Shown here piece after piece: positions 8,585 through 15,057 of a stretch of DNA of 33,314 nucleotides (position 1 is the first letter of the stretch; each line of letters begins with the position of its first letter). Made by a program: the position numbers and the translations under genes. The DNA is taken from positions 1 through 33,314 of IMG/VR virus record IMGVR_UViG_3300044629_000639; one strand, 5' to 3'. The DNA comes from a virus. The notes beneath the pieces were generated by a model, which was not told the DNA's origin, searched no databases, and saw nothing but the letters and a program-made list of their open reading frames with translations.

Positions 8585-8596
8585 GATAGTTTCCTT

Positions 8597-9199
8597 TCAG
8601 TTATTGGTTATGCGAATTTTGCCTACGTGACGGGAAGAAATTTGATGACGGCTTAGACCTCCAGCCGTTGTAACCATGCCGCATTTCTTACATTTGTATC
8701 GTTGTTTACTGAGCGCCAGTCCGCCCTTTTTACCGTTTCTGGAGCACGCGCCTTCAGAAAATAGACCTGTGCCATTTTTGAAATCATTTTTGCCTTTTAT
8801 TGCGCCACCTTTGCCGCCATTCTTGGCTAGATCAGCTTTAGAAAGAGCGAACACACCTTTCTTGTTTTCTACACAATATTTACCAGTCATTTTACCTCCA
8901 GCGGAGTGATACGCTGAAGAGCCTTTCTTGGACGCCTCGTACATTCTAGACTTTGTTTTCTTATGGACACCGCTCATAAAGAACACGGCTCGCCAACATT
9001 CACCGCCTAGAGCCTTTGCTAGTAACAGGTGAGCAACGTAGTGGGCTTTCGCATCCAGATAAACAGCGTTGCCTTCGACATATTCGCCGCCTAAGCATCC
9101 AGGAACTATACGATGCCTTTCGGTATATACTCCTACAGGCTTTTTGACGCTGCCTCTGGTTTCTATCAGTTTGTCGTAGACACGCTTGTAGTTCATCAT
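8597..9199 (-). CDS. HNH homing endonuclease with C-terminal C2H2 zinc finger
   Basis: The chosen start is the ATG pair at 9199/9196 (MMNYKRVYDKL), about 200 residues. Residues 20-65 carry the HNH-type core: YTERHRIVPGCLGG, then GNAVYLDAKAHYVAHLLLAKAL, with the HR, N and H positions of the fold. The middle is Gly/Lys-rich with repeated KNGGKGG-like units, a likely minor-groove binder. The last 35 residues hold a C2H2 finger: CKKC, 11 residues, then H, 5 residues, H. An in-frame ATG at 9328 would add 43 residues, but its codons run through a stable RNA-like structure and the -10 box lies downstream of it. A weak GGGTGAA site precedes the chosen ATG. It is a mobile selfish gene inserted next to DUF932. 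Confidence 0.8.
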   Translation of the reverse strand: MMNYKRVYDKLIETRGSVKKPVGVYTERHRIVPGCLGGEYVEGNAVYLDAKAHYVAHLLLAKALGGECWRAVFFMSGVHKKTKSRMYEASKKGSSAYHSAGGKMTGKYCVENKKGVFALSKADLAKNGGKGGAIKGKNDFKNGTGLFSEGACSRNGKKGGLALSKQRYKCKKCGMVTTAGGLSRHQISSRHVGKIRITNN

Positions 9200-9212
9200 T
9201 TCACCCAAACAA

Positions 9213-9286
9213 AAGGCTTCACCTGCACCCTCTCCTTGCGGAGTTGGACTAACGGATGGTATCCGCCAGGGTGCATGTGAAGCCTT
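9213..9286 (-). ncRNA. Cloverleaf-like leader structure of the HNH endonuclease mRNA
   Basis: Positions 9213-9231 (aaggcttcacctgcaccct) pair with 9268-9286 with a single mismatch in 19. Inside are two more hairpins: CTCC-4 nt-GGAG (9232-9243) and CGGAT-3 nt-ATCCG (9253-9265). On the minus, transcribed, strand the first small loop reads GCAA, a GNRA tetraloop, which points to a function as RNA. The structure ends 14 nt before the HNH start codon, and a candidate -10 lies 31 nt upstream of it. It is a plausible translational control leader for a selfish gene; no known Rfam class is recognised. Confidence 0.5.
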
Positions 9287-9316
9287 ACCATTTTCGGAGT
9301 CCAAGCCGATGAACGT

Positions 9317-9325
9317 ATTATAGCT
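9317..9325 (-). promoter_or_regulatory. Candidate promoter -10 (AGCTATAAT) of the HNH endonuclease
   Basis: On the minus strand AGCTATAAT lies 118 nt upstream of the HNH ATG. A start of transcription about 7 nt further would give a leader that begins just ahead of the cloverleaf-like structure. It matches the recurrent RGYTATAAT motif. No convincing -35 box. Confidence 0.45.
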
Positions 9326-9371
9326 CATATCATTCAAAATAGCTAGTGGGCGCCAAAAATATCTTGTTAGG

Positions 9372-9638
9372 TTACAGGTTTTCGATGCTGCTCGCGGCTT
9401 CTTCAGCGGAGCCGATAGCCTCTTCAAGGGAGCTGATGGCTTCCTCCAGCGTGCTGACGGCCTCTTCAATTGCCTGGCCGCGCTCGCCTTGCTGCAGGCC
9501 TTCCGGCATGTTGTCGAACTTGTCTTGCTCGTCTTCGCGGGTTTGCTCCAGCTCACTGCGCAGGTCATCCAGCATCGCTGCGTGGTGGGCGATTTGGGCG
9601 GCGACTTTGGCGAGTGTCTTGCGTTGATCAGCGTTCAT
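9372..9638 (-). CDS. Small acidic coiled-coil phage protein
   Basis: This 88-residue protein is nearly all helical: heptads run from residue 10 to 40 (AAMLDDLRSELEQTRE), and a regular alternation of Leu/Ile with Glu/Ser follows (VSTLEEAISSLEEAIGSAEEA). A central FDNMPEGLQQGERG segment breaks the helix. This layout is frequent in small phage proteins of unknown function. AGGAG precedes the ATG. It is probably a dimer or oligomer; the partner is unknown. Confidence 0.7.
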   Translation of the reverse strand: MNADQRKTLAKVAAQIAHHAAMLDDLRSELEQTREDEQDKFDNMPEGLQQGERGQAIEEAVSTLEEAISSLEEAIGSAEEAASSIENL

Positions 9639-9707
9639 GGAGCGTCTCCTAGTCTAAATGGGTTACTTCGTGGTCGTTTTTGTGGGCGAGAATGGCCGAG
9701 GTGCGGT

Positions 9708-9992
9708 TTAGTAGCGGTCGTCCACGCCACGGGTCATGTAGTCTTCCCAGCAGGCCTCTTCAAGCTTCTGCTCCATGATAGGCTGGGTGATGAAGGCGAT
9801 CACTTGCTCCTCGGTGACGGTGGCGTCAGGGCTGAGGTCGAAGGTGACGTCAGTTATGTCGAGGCTGGACTCATCGGGGTAGCAGTCCTCAGGAGGGCCG
9901 GAAACCTTGGCGGGTTGATAAACGGCGTCGTACTCAATGGTGAGGTCGATTTCATTGCCGTCTACTTCAACGGTGTAGGTGGTGAGGCTCAT
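9708..9992 (-). CDS. Hypothetical phage protein with PPEDCYP motif
   Basis: This 94-residue acidic protein starts with a beta-type segment (TTYTVEVDGNEIDLTIEYDAVYQPA) followed by KVSGPPEDCYPDE. The PAK-x-GPPEDCYP stretch recurs in small early phage proteins I recall, none with a known role. AAGGAG lies 5 nt before the ATG. It is co-directional with its neighbours and separated from them by short gaps of 25-70 nt. Confidence 0.65.
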   Translation of the reverse strand: MSLTTYTVEVDGNEIDLTIEYDAVYQPAKVSGPPEDCYPDESSLDITDVTFDLSPDATVTEEQVIAFITQPIMEQKLEEACWEDYMTRGVDDRY

Positions 9993-10017
9993 GGATGGCT
10001 CCTTGGCGCGGGTTGGT

Positions 10018-10734
10018 TTAGGCAGCGGTAGTGCGGTTGGACATTTCGGCCAGCTTGGCGATCAGGGCGTCCTCACCAATCATGGCTCCGCTCCAGTACC
10101 ACGTGGTGCGCGTGGTCTTAGCAACGCTGACGGTCATGAAGTTGTCTTGGCCACGGACATAGGCGCGGATCACTTCGGTGTTGCAATACTCTTGGACTTG
10201 AGCCTTGGCCACAGCCACGAGCTTCTTAGCGGCGGCAAGGCCGAGGGGAGCATCAGCTTCAATGGCGGCCAGCTTGGCGGCTTTGGCTGCGTCACGTTCA
10301 GCTTGGCGACGGGTTTGTTCAGCTTGATAGGCGGCTTCAAGGGCTTCGGTATGCTGGAGGATTTCACGACCATAGGCTGCAGCGGCGCGCAGGGCCATAC
10401 CGAAGTTGTCTTCAGCTTCAAGGTCGTCAACAACGCACTCAGGGTTCGGGCTTCCGTCCTTGTTGGTCGGGCTGGTGCTACGGCCTCCGCTTGAGTGCGT
10501 CAGTTCAACGCGCCACTCTCCAACTGAGTGACCGTCGTTGCTCCACGTGCAGTTGCGGTTGATGTATAACGTAATGGGGTCGCGGCTCCAGTAACCCAGC
10601 GGCTTGATGTAGACCTGACCGGAGCCATACGCGCCCACTTCGTCGAAGTCTAGATCGCCGTTGGGGTTGGTTTCGCGGTTGCCGTACGTGCGGATAGTGT
10701 AAAGCGGGTTGTTGATGGCTAAGAGTGCGTTCAT
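10018..10734 (-). CDS. Hypothetical phage protein, 238 aa, central coiled coil
   Basis: This protein has an N-terminal beta-rich part (YTIRTYGNRETNPNG, SGQVYIKPLGYW). A long Ala/Glu/Arg-rich helix at about residues 120-190 includes QAEQTRRQAERDAAKAAKLAA. The C-terminal segment contains TWYWSGAMIGEDALIAKLAEM. AAGGAG lies 7 nt before the ATG. No catalytic motif is visible. It sits in the cluster of small leftward genes next to the divergent promoter region and is therefore probably expressed early. Function unknown. Confidence 0.65.
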   Translation of the reverse strand: MNALLAINNPLYTIRTYGNRETNPNGDLDFDEVGAYGSGQVYIKPLGYWSRDPITLYINRNCTWSNDGHSVGEWRVELTHSSGGRSTSPTNKDGSPNPECVVDDLEAEDNFGMALRAAAAYGREILQHTEALEAAYQAEQTRRQAERDAAKAAKLAAIEADAPLGLAAAKKLVAVAKAQVQEYCNTEVIRAYVRGQDNFMTVSVAKTTRTTWYWSGAMIGEDALIAKLAEMSNRTTAA

Positions 10735-10772
10735 GGAGTAACTCCTTGGTGGTGTGGTTATGAGGTGAGGTG

Positions 10773-10967
10773 TTAGATTGTAGAGCGAGCGTAGTTGAAG
10801 TTGTGAGCTTCGTCGGCGACTTGCTGAGCGGTGCGGCCGTAGAACACGCGACCGTCTTGGTCTTCGGCGGCCCAGTCGTTGATCTTCAGCGCGATTTGCT
10901 TATCAAGGGGAATGTCCTTGAAGGACTGACTGGCTACTTCATACAGGTCGGCGCGGTAGTTGTTCAT
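10773..10967 (-). CDS. First leftward gene: small hypothetical protein, 64 aa
   Basis: The start is taken at the ATG at 10967 (MNNYRADLYEVASQSF) because GGAG lies 7-8 nt upstream. A longer frame reaches back through the promoter. The 64-residue product looks like a single small domain (RADLYEVASQSFKDIP, ALKINDWAAEDQDGRVFYGRTAQQVADEA). As the first gene after the divergent promoter it should be made early, but I do not recognise it. Confidence 0.65.
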   Translation of the reverse strand: MNNYRADLYEVASQSFKDIPLDKQIALKINDWAAEDQDGRVFYGRTAQQVADEAHNFNYARSTI

Positions 10968-11006
10968 GATCTTGCTCCAGTTATGAGGCGGTGTGTTATG
11001 GTTAGG

Positions 11007-11015
11007 ATTATAACC
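11007..11015 (-). promoter_or_regulatory. Candidate early leftward promoter -10 (GGTTATAAT)
   Basis: On the minus strand GGTTATAAT lies 40 nt upstream of the first leftward gene. It faces away from the rightward box at 11158, giving a divergent pair. No TTGACA is found 16-18 nt upstream. It is the best candidate for the start of the main early leftward transcript. Confidence 0.5.
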
Positions 11016-11134
11016 CAATTCCGTCTAGAACGCTATAAAGTAATTTTTATGGGAGGTGGTGATGGTGGTTATGGGGAGTGGCACGGCGTTAAACGAGAGT
11101 TATATAGGTTGGGGTTGGGTTTGATGTTACACGG

Positions 11135-11166
11135 TTGACCACTGCGGGTTGATTGTAGGTTATAAT
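11135..11166 (+). promoter_or_regulatory. Candidate rightward promoter (TTGACC ... TATAAT)
   Basis: TTGACC at 11135-11140 and TATAAT at 11161-11166 are separated by 20 nt, longer than the usual 17. The -10 has the GGT prefix of the recurrent motif. It precedes the small gene at 11205 by about 40 nt, with AGGAGA as the ribosome site. Confidence 0.5.
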
Positions 11167-11204
11167 ATAGGCTGAATCAAACCTCAACTCAATAGGAGAC
11201 AGCT

Positions 11205-11639
11205 ATGAAAGCGCCATTCAAAATCAATAGCGCGGCAATGAAGACTATGGTATCAACCACTTTATTACTTGACATTATAGACGTTCTTAATGTCGCGGGC
11301 ACGTTTGAGACAAAAGCAGCTGCTATCGCTTTAATGAAGATAGTTGAAGAGCCTAAAACAGTCATTGAGGACGCCTCTGAGCGTATGAGTATTTACGTCA
11401 GTGACAAAGACCTTATGCTACTGTACGACGATATTATTCGATCAATTGGGTCTGGTAAGTGGTTTCTATCTAGGGACGTCGCTGACTTGATGTGCGGGCC
11501 TAAGTATATCTATATGCGGCGTGGTTCTGAGTCGCTGAGGGTGGGTATACTTTTACCTGCTCTTAAGTCTGCGGGATTTGTAACTTCTAAGCATGGTGGT
11601 AAGGGTATGATGAAGTGGATGGCGCTGAAGAAAGCGTAG
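11205..11639 (+). CDS. Small protein with winged-helix-like C-terminus shared with the phage primase
   Basis: This 144-residue protein is the only gene between the divergent promoters and the large non-coding region. It has AGGAGA 7 nt before the ATG and its own promoter. Residues 1-80 are mostly helical and not recognised. Residues 85-140 read like a winged helix: FLSRDVADLM (87-96), then VGILLPALKSAGF (113-125), then GGKGMM (131-136). The primase C-terminus has the same order: FRSADVFDRI (709-718), VGTAMNTLRGAEY (742-754) and GGKGMM (764-769). The protein may bind the same DNA or partner as the primase, or regulate the adjacent palindromes. This role is inference from similarity read by eye. 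Confidence 0.7.
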   Translation: MKAPFKINSAAMKTMVSTTLLLDIIDVLNVAGTFETKAAAIALMKIVEEPKTVIEDASERMSIYVSDKDLMLLYDDIIRSIGSGKWFLSRDVADLMCGPKYIYMRRGSESLRVGILLPALKSAGFVTSKHGGKGMMKWMALKKA

Positions 11640-11747
11640 AAATAGGTGATCCCTGTAGGAGTCAGGAAAGGGTGTATAGGTGGGGTCTGGTATGCTCTAC
11701 CGCTCTATAAGACGAGTTTTCCTTAGTTTCTGAGAAAATCCTAAGAA

Positions 11748-11763
11748 GTTAGCACTTGCTAAC
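11748..11763. promoter_or_regulatory. Palindromic site 1 GTTAGCACTTGCTAAC
   Basis: A 16-bp inverted repeat with 7-bp arms (GTTAGCA/TGCTAAC) around a 2-bp centre. It is followed by an AT/pyrimidine-rich stretch. Two related sites occur further right. The size and symmetry suit an operator for a dimeric DNA-binding protein. Confidence 0.5.
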
Positions 11764-12155
11764 CACTTTTTCTACTCTTTATTTTCTCTATTAGAAGAAG
11801 AATCCTACCCTCCCAACCTGAGATAGTAGTTACTGGGCTTTCAGCACAAGGTCGTGATGGGAGGTTGGATCACACTTAGGGCGTATCAGACCGAATAACC
11901 CTACGGCTCGCTAGGGTTGGGACAGTCCTTTGAGGGTGTGGTCGGTAGGGGGGGGTTCCAGCATAAAATCCTCACTGACCCCAGAGGGTAGTGGGGTGGC
12001 CAACGGAGACTTTGTTAGCCCTACCCTTCTTCGGGAGATAAAATCTAAGGTCTTGTCTCCCCCACTGGGTGAAATCGTAAGTCACCCACAGCCGATAGGG
12101 AATTTGGATAACGGGGGCAAATATTCCGCCGTCGCCGTAGCCCAGACGGAAATGC

Positions 12156-12171
12156 GTTAGCACTTGCTTTT
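12156..12171. promoter_or_regulatory. Palindromic site 2, half-degenerate copy
   Basis: The first 13 bases (GTTAGCACTTGCT) equal those of site 1; the last three differ, so the right arm is weaker. It lies about 410 bp from site 1 and 390 bp from site 3, giving a nearly even spacing of the three. Confidence 0.4.
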
Positions 12172-12441
12172 CGCGACGCGGGAGAACGCCCGCAGTTGGC
12201 CTCAAGAATCGCGATAATGCTAGCGTGTGGCTCAGGACGCGATCGCCGCACTGCGAAATATTAGAGTTTCAGGGTCACGGAGATGACTGCGGAGGCAGGC
12301 TTCCCGTGGTCCCGGTACGCGTGTAGGAGAGCGCGGAAGGCGCGTAAGCCAAGGGGCGCTGGGCGCGGATATCGCTGGGGGGCACTGGGCCGGGAGGGGC
12401 GGCCTGGCTCCTGGCGGGAGAGCGGGCGGTAGGCTGCTTGG

Positions 12442-12455
12442 GTCTTATATAAGAC
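12442..12455. repeat. Perfect 14-bp palindrome GTCTTATATAAGAC
   Basis: The two halves are exactly self-complementary with no spacer. The half TATAAGAC also occurs at about 11706-11713 near the start of the same non-coding region. It may be a protein-binding site or cruciform-type element; nothing decides between these. Confidence 0.45.
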
Positions 12456-12544
12456 TAGGTCGCTGGTCGCGAGGTCTGCCGACCTGCTGATGCCGTCTGG
12501 CGGTCGCGTATCTGGGGAGGGAGCGAGGTGGGAGCCTAGAGGGA

Positions 12545-12564
12545 TAGTTAGTGCTTACTAACTA
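12545..12564. promoter_or_regulatory. Palindromic site 3 GTTAGTGCTTACTAAC with extended arms
   Basis: Arms TAGTTAGT (12545-12552) and ACTAACTA (12557-12564) flank GCTT. The 16-bp core (12547-12562) matches site 1 in the pattern GTTAGYRCTTRCTAAC, with paired changes in both arms (C to T on one side, G to A on the other). Such compensating change suggests selection on symmetry. Confidence 0.5.
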
Positions 12565-12762
12565 GAGCAGCGAGGGCTCGAGAGCGAGCCTGGCTCGTAC
12601 AGCAGCCAACGAGGCGAGGGCGAGCGAGGCGATCGCTCTGTGCTCTGGGGTGCGAGGCAGAGAGCGGAGGAGAGGCCAGAGGATTTGGCCGATGGGCCTT
12701 GGTTTTTGTTTGGTGGTGTAGGATTCCTCAGTCCCTGCGCGCCAACAGGCATACCGTATAAG

Positions 12763-12810
12763 AATACAATTCCACCCCCCCCACACACCACACACCACAC
12801 ACATCCCCTC
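12763..12810 (+). repeat. G-free C/A-rich tract with heptamer repeats
   Basis: For 48 bases the plus strand has no G. It has a run of eight C (12775-12782) and nearly three copies of CACACCA. It lies directly upstream of the TerS -10 box. A transcript through it would be C-rich and unstructured, like a Rho-loading site; it might also mark the packaging site. Both are inference. Confidence 0.5.
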
Positions 12811-12827
12811 GCCATCCCGTTTCGCGC

Positions 12828-12833
12828 TATACT
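12828..12833 (+). promoter_or_regulatory. Candidate leaderless -10 box (TATACT) of terS
   Basis: TATACT ends 6 nt before the TerS ATG at 12840, and no Shine-Dalgarno or -35 box is visible. The expected transcription start would fall on the A of the ATG, which is the signature of leaderless mRNA. Confidence 0.45.
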
Positions 12834-12839
12834 ATCGCC

Positions 12840-13373
12840 ATGCTACTCGACCCCACAGACACGAACTACCCCAGCGACGACGAACGCTTCGAACTCATTC
12901 CCACCACCATGACACTCGAACAGTGCCTCTCGTGGACCCAAGACTTTCCATCATCCCCCATATTCGCACCACCGGAATCCTACCCCGACTTCGTCAAGCG
13001 CCAGACACAATATGCGTCCTACCGCAACGACGTTATAAGCCGTCGTGACAAACTCAAGCGTGAACTGAACCAGCTGACCATACCTCCCATCCCGGTAGGG
13101 GACGACATTGCCGCTGCCATCAACTGGATCCAGACCACTGGCAAAACTCCTCTGGAGTACCTGACCACCGTATACCGAGACACTGCCCAGCAGACGGGAC
13201 ATCGCATATCGGCTGCCGCCAAGCTGATGGAATACATTCATCGCCGTCTCCCAGCATCCGTCGATCCTGCAACCGCTACCGTCTCCACCAAGTCCTTCGA
13301 CCCTGCTGCCATACGCGCCCTCAGCGAAAAGGAGCTCGTTGCCCTTGAGAAACTGCTCGACAAGATGAAGTGA
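12840..13373 (+). CDS. terS: Terminase small subunit
   Basis: This 177-residue protein lies directly upstream of the large subunit with one base between stop and ATG. The central segment TPLEYLTTVYRDT and GHRISAAAKLMEYIHRRLP resembles the LEyLl...R..AAkalaPYvH core seen in a common class of phage small terminases. The end (AIRALSEKELVALEKLLDKMK) is a helix that may contact TerL. The start at 12840 fits the -10 box placed 6 nt upstream; an internal ATG at 12909 has no ribosome site either. It should recognise the packaging site, which is usually near its own gene. Confidence 0.75.
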   Translation: MLLDPTDTNYPSDDERFELIPTTMTLEQCLSWTQDFPSSPIFAPPESYPDFVKRQTQYASYRNDVISRRDKLKRELNQLTIPPIPVGDDIAAAINWIQTTGKTPLEYLTTVYRDTAQQTGHRISAAAKLMEYIHRRLPASVDPATATVSTKSFDPAAIRALSEKELVALEKLLDKMK

Positions 13374-13374
13374 C

Positions 13375-15036
13375 ATGGCGCTGATTCTCCCGCCGTCACC
13401 GGACGCCCCCAAAAAGCGAGGTCGCCCTCCCAAACTCGCCACCTCCATACCCGCGCCCACCGACTCACCTCCCAAGTACCACAGCGTTCTTCGCGACGCC
13501 GTTAAAGAGGCTCGGTTAGCGAAGGCGGCGGAAGTTTCCCTCATATCGTTTGCCGAACAAGCCTTCCCCATTATTGAACCTGGTCTCCAATTCCGTAACA
13601 ACTGGCACCTGCGAGCGATTGCTGAACACTTGGAGGCCGTATCCTCCGGCGAAATCTCCAATCTCGTAATAAATATTCCTCCCGGCTGTATGAAGTCCAT
13701 CCTCGTCAGCGTCGCATGGCCGGCATGGGAATGGATACGCAATCCCGAACTGCGTTGGATGGGAGCGTCGTATGGAATCGAACTCGCCATCCGCGATGCC
13801 CAGAAGTGTCGAGACATCATCACGTCTGAATGGTACCAGCGCTACTGGCCCAGCATACAACTCCGCGCCGGTGACGATCAGAAGACGAAATACTCCCTCA
13901 CCTCCGGCGGATGGCGAATGGCGACCTCAGTCGGCGGACGAGCGACAGGTGAACACCCAGACCGGAAGATAGTCGATGATCCGACCTCCGCATCGCAAGC
14001 AGACTCAGAAGCAGAGCGCGAGACCGCCAACCGCTGGTTCACACGCACACTATCCACTCGCGGAGAAAGCCGTGGCGCCAGAACCGTCGTCGTCATGCAG
14101 CGACTTCATGAGAACGACCTCACTGGACACATACTCTCTGAACTTCACGACTACGAACATCTTTGCTTGCCGATGGAGTATGAGTCTCACACCAAACGCA
14201 AGACAACTTCCATAGGATGGGAAGACCCTCGCACGACGGAAGGCTCGCCGCTCTGGCCTGAGATGTTCCCTGCCGAGTCCGTCACGAAACTCAAACGACT
14301 TCTCGGCGAGTATGGTACTGCTGGGCAACTGCAACAACGCCCAGCTCCTGCCGGAGGTGGTATTCTGAAAGTCGACCACTTCCAAATGTGGCCAACCAAA
14401 GACGAACTCCCTCTTTTCGAATACGTCGTACAATCCTACGACTGCGCGTTTACCGAACGTACATCTGGCGACCCTACAGCATGCACCGTATGGGGAGCGT
14501 TCACCCACAAAGGTGTCAAAGGCGTCATGCTCCTCGATGCATGGTCAGATTACCTTGGCTACCCGGCAATGCGCGCCAAAGTCATCGCTGAGTGGCACTC
14601 CATATACGGCAAGCGGGATCAAAAGAGTCAGAAGAAAGCAGACGTCGTGCTCGTTGAGGAGAAAGCCTCCGGTCAGTCTCTCCTACAAGACCTTCGCCAA
14701 GCGCAGATACCTGCCATACCGTACAATCCCGGACGCGCTGACAAAATCAGCCGCGCACACATTTGCGCTCCCATACTTGAACTTGATGTCGTGTGGATAC
14801 CAGAATCCAAGAAGAATCCCGGCGAGTTCGTCAGCTGGGCAAAGCAATTCGTACTCCAGTGTGAGCAATTCCCCAACGCCGAACATGATGACTACGTCGA
14901 CACCGCCACCCAAGCCCTCATTCTTCTCCGCGACCAAGGGCGTTTCGAACTTCAACAAGCCGAGCCTGATTTCGAAGAAGACGATCACGATTACGTGAAG
15001 AATCCTATCCATCGTGTGAACCCTTACGCGCAATAA
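13375..15036 (+). CDS. terL: Terminase large subunit
   Basis: This 553-residue packaging motor has both domains. ATPase: the Walker A-like PPGCMKS (102-108), typical of TerL with a shifted lysine, the Walker B strand RKIVDD (197-202) and a motif III-like TVVVMQRLHENDL (237-249). Nuclease: SYDCAF (354-359) with Asp356, an acidic strand DVVLVEE (423-429), and DDYVDT (505-510), together the expected RNase H-like metal ligands. The first 30 residues are Pro/Lys-rich and probably flexible. The ATG follows the TerS stop by one base. It cuts concatemeric DNA and drives it into the prohead through the portal. Confidence 0.92.
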   Translation: MALILPPSPDAPKKRGRPPKLATSIPAPTDSPPKYHSVLRDAVKEARLAKAAEVSLISFAEQAFPIIEPGLQFRNNWHLRAIAEHLEAVSSGEISNLVINIPPGCMKSILVSVAWPAWEWIRNPELRWMGASYGIELAIRDAQKCRDIITSEWYQRYWPSIQLRAGDDQKTKYSLTSGGWRMATSVGGRATGEHPDRKIVDDPTSASQADSEAERETANRWFTRTLSTRGESRGARTVVVMQRLHENDLTGHILSELHDYEHLCLPMEYESHTKRKTTSIGWEDPRTTEGSPLWPEMFPAESVTKLKRLLGEYGTAGQLQQRPAPAGGGILKVDHFQMWPTKDELPLFEYVVQSYDCAFTERTSGDPTACTVWGAFTHKGVKGVMLLDAWSDYLGYPAMRAKVIAEWHSIYGKRDQKSQKKADVVLVEEKASGQSLLQDLRQAQIPAIPYNPGRADKISRAHICAPILELDVVWIPESKKNPGEFVSWAKQFVLQCEQFPNAEHDDYVDTATQALILLRDQGRFELQQAEPDFEEDDHDYVKNPIHRVNPYAQ

Positions 15037-15041
15037 GACTA

Positions 15042-15050
15042 AGCTATAAT
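15042..15050 (+). promoter_or_regulatory. Candidate leaderless -10 (AGCTATAAT) of the ART-like gene
   Basis: The perfect TATAAT ends 7 nt before the ATG at 15058. No Shine-Dalgarno is seen in the 21-nt gap after terL. The downstream bases (ATTCGCCATG) resemble those at terS (ATCGCCATG), so the two starts share a composite element. Confidence 0.5.
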
Positions 15051-15057
15051 ATTCGCC

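Larger units (their letters stand above)
11640..12839. other. Long non-coding region, candidate origin/operator/packaging region
   Basis: No convincing gene is seen over 1.2 kb, although phage genomes are usually packed. It contains three related palindromes (11748, 12156, 12547), a perfect 14-bp palindrome (12442), and several short hairpins: AACCCTA/TAGGGTT 11897-11918, GGGAGA/TCTCCC 12033-12061, GGGTGA/TCACCC 12067-12087, GCGGG/CCCGC about 12178-12193, AGGTC/GACCT 12472-12485 and GGCTCG/CGAGCC 12575-12590. An AT/pyrimidine-rich stretch (about 11763-11803) follows the first palindrome, then a very GC-rich part (about 12170-12700) with GCGAG repeats, then a G-free tract. The place between early and late blocks and next to terS suits an origin, a control region or a packaging site; which one is not shown. 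Confidence 0.55.

Noticed and set aside
9200-9568. An upstream extension of the HNH endonuclease frame
   Set aside because: The extension reads through the neighbouring coiled-coil gene and the RNA-like structure, gives a Ser/Lys-rich nonsense-like product, and has no ribosome site. Only the in-frame ATG at 9328 is worth noting, and the -10 box lies downstream of it.
11897-11918. AACCCTA/TAGGGTT hairpin as an intrinsic terminator
   Set aside because: It has no U-tract, a loose 8-nt loop and lies about 260 nt after the only upstream gene, so I list it only as a hairpin.
11930-12160. A 76-codon rightward frame in the non-coding region
   Set aside because: It needs a TTG start without a ribosome site, and the product looks random.
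12239-12636. Two copies of GCGATCGC, the cyanobacterial HIP1 octamer, at 12239 and 12629
   Set aside because: Two copies in GC-rich DNA are not enough for HIP1 enrichment, and I noticed none in the coding parts, so there is no case for a cyanobacterial host.
12640-12912. A 90-codon rightward frame covering the purine-rich and G-free tracts
   Set aside because: It is low complexity (Pro/Thr/His runs from the C/A repeats), lacks a ribosome site and overlaps the start of terS in another frame.
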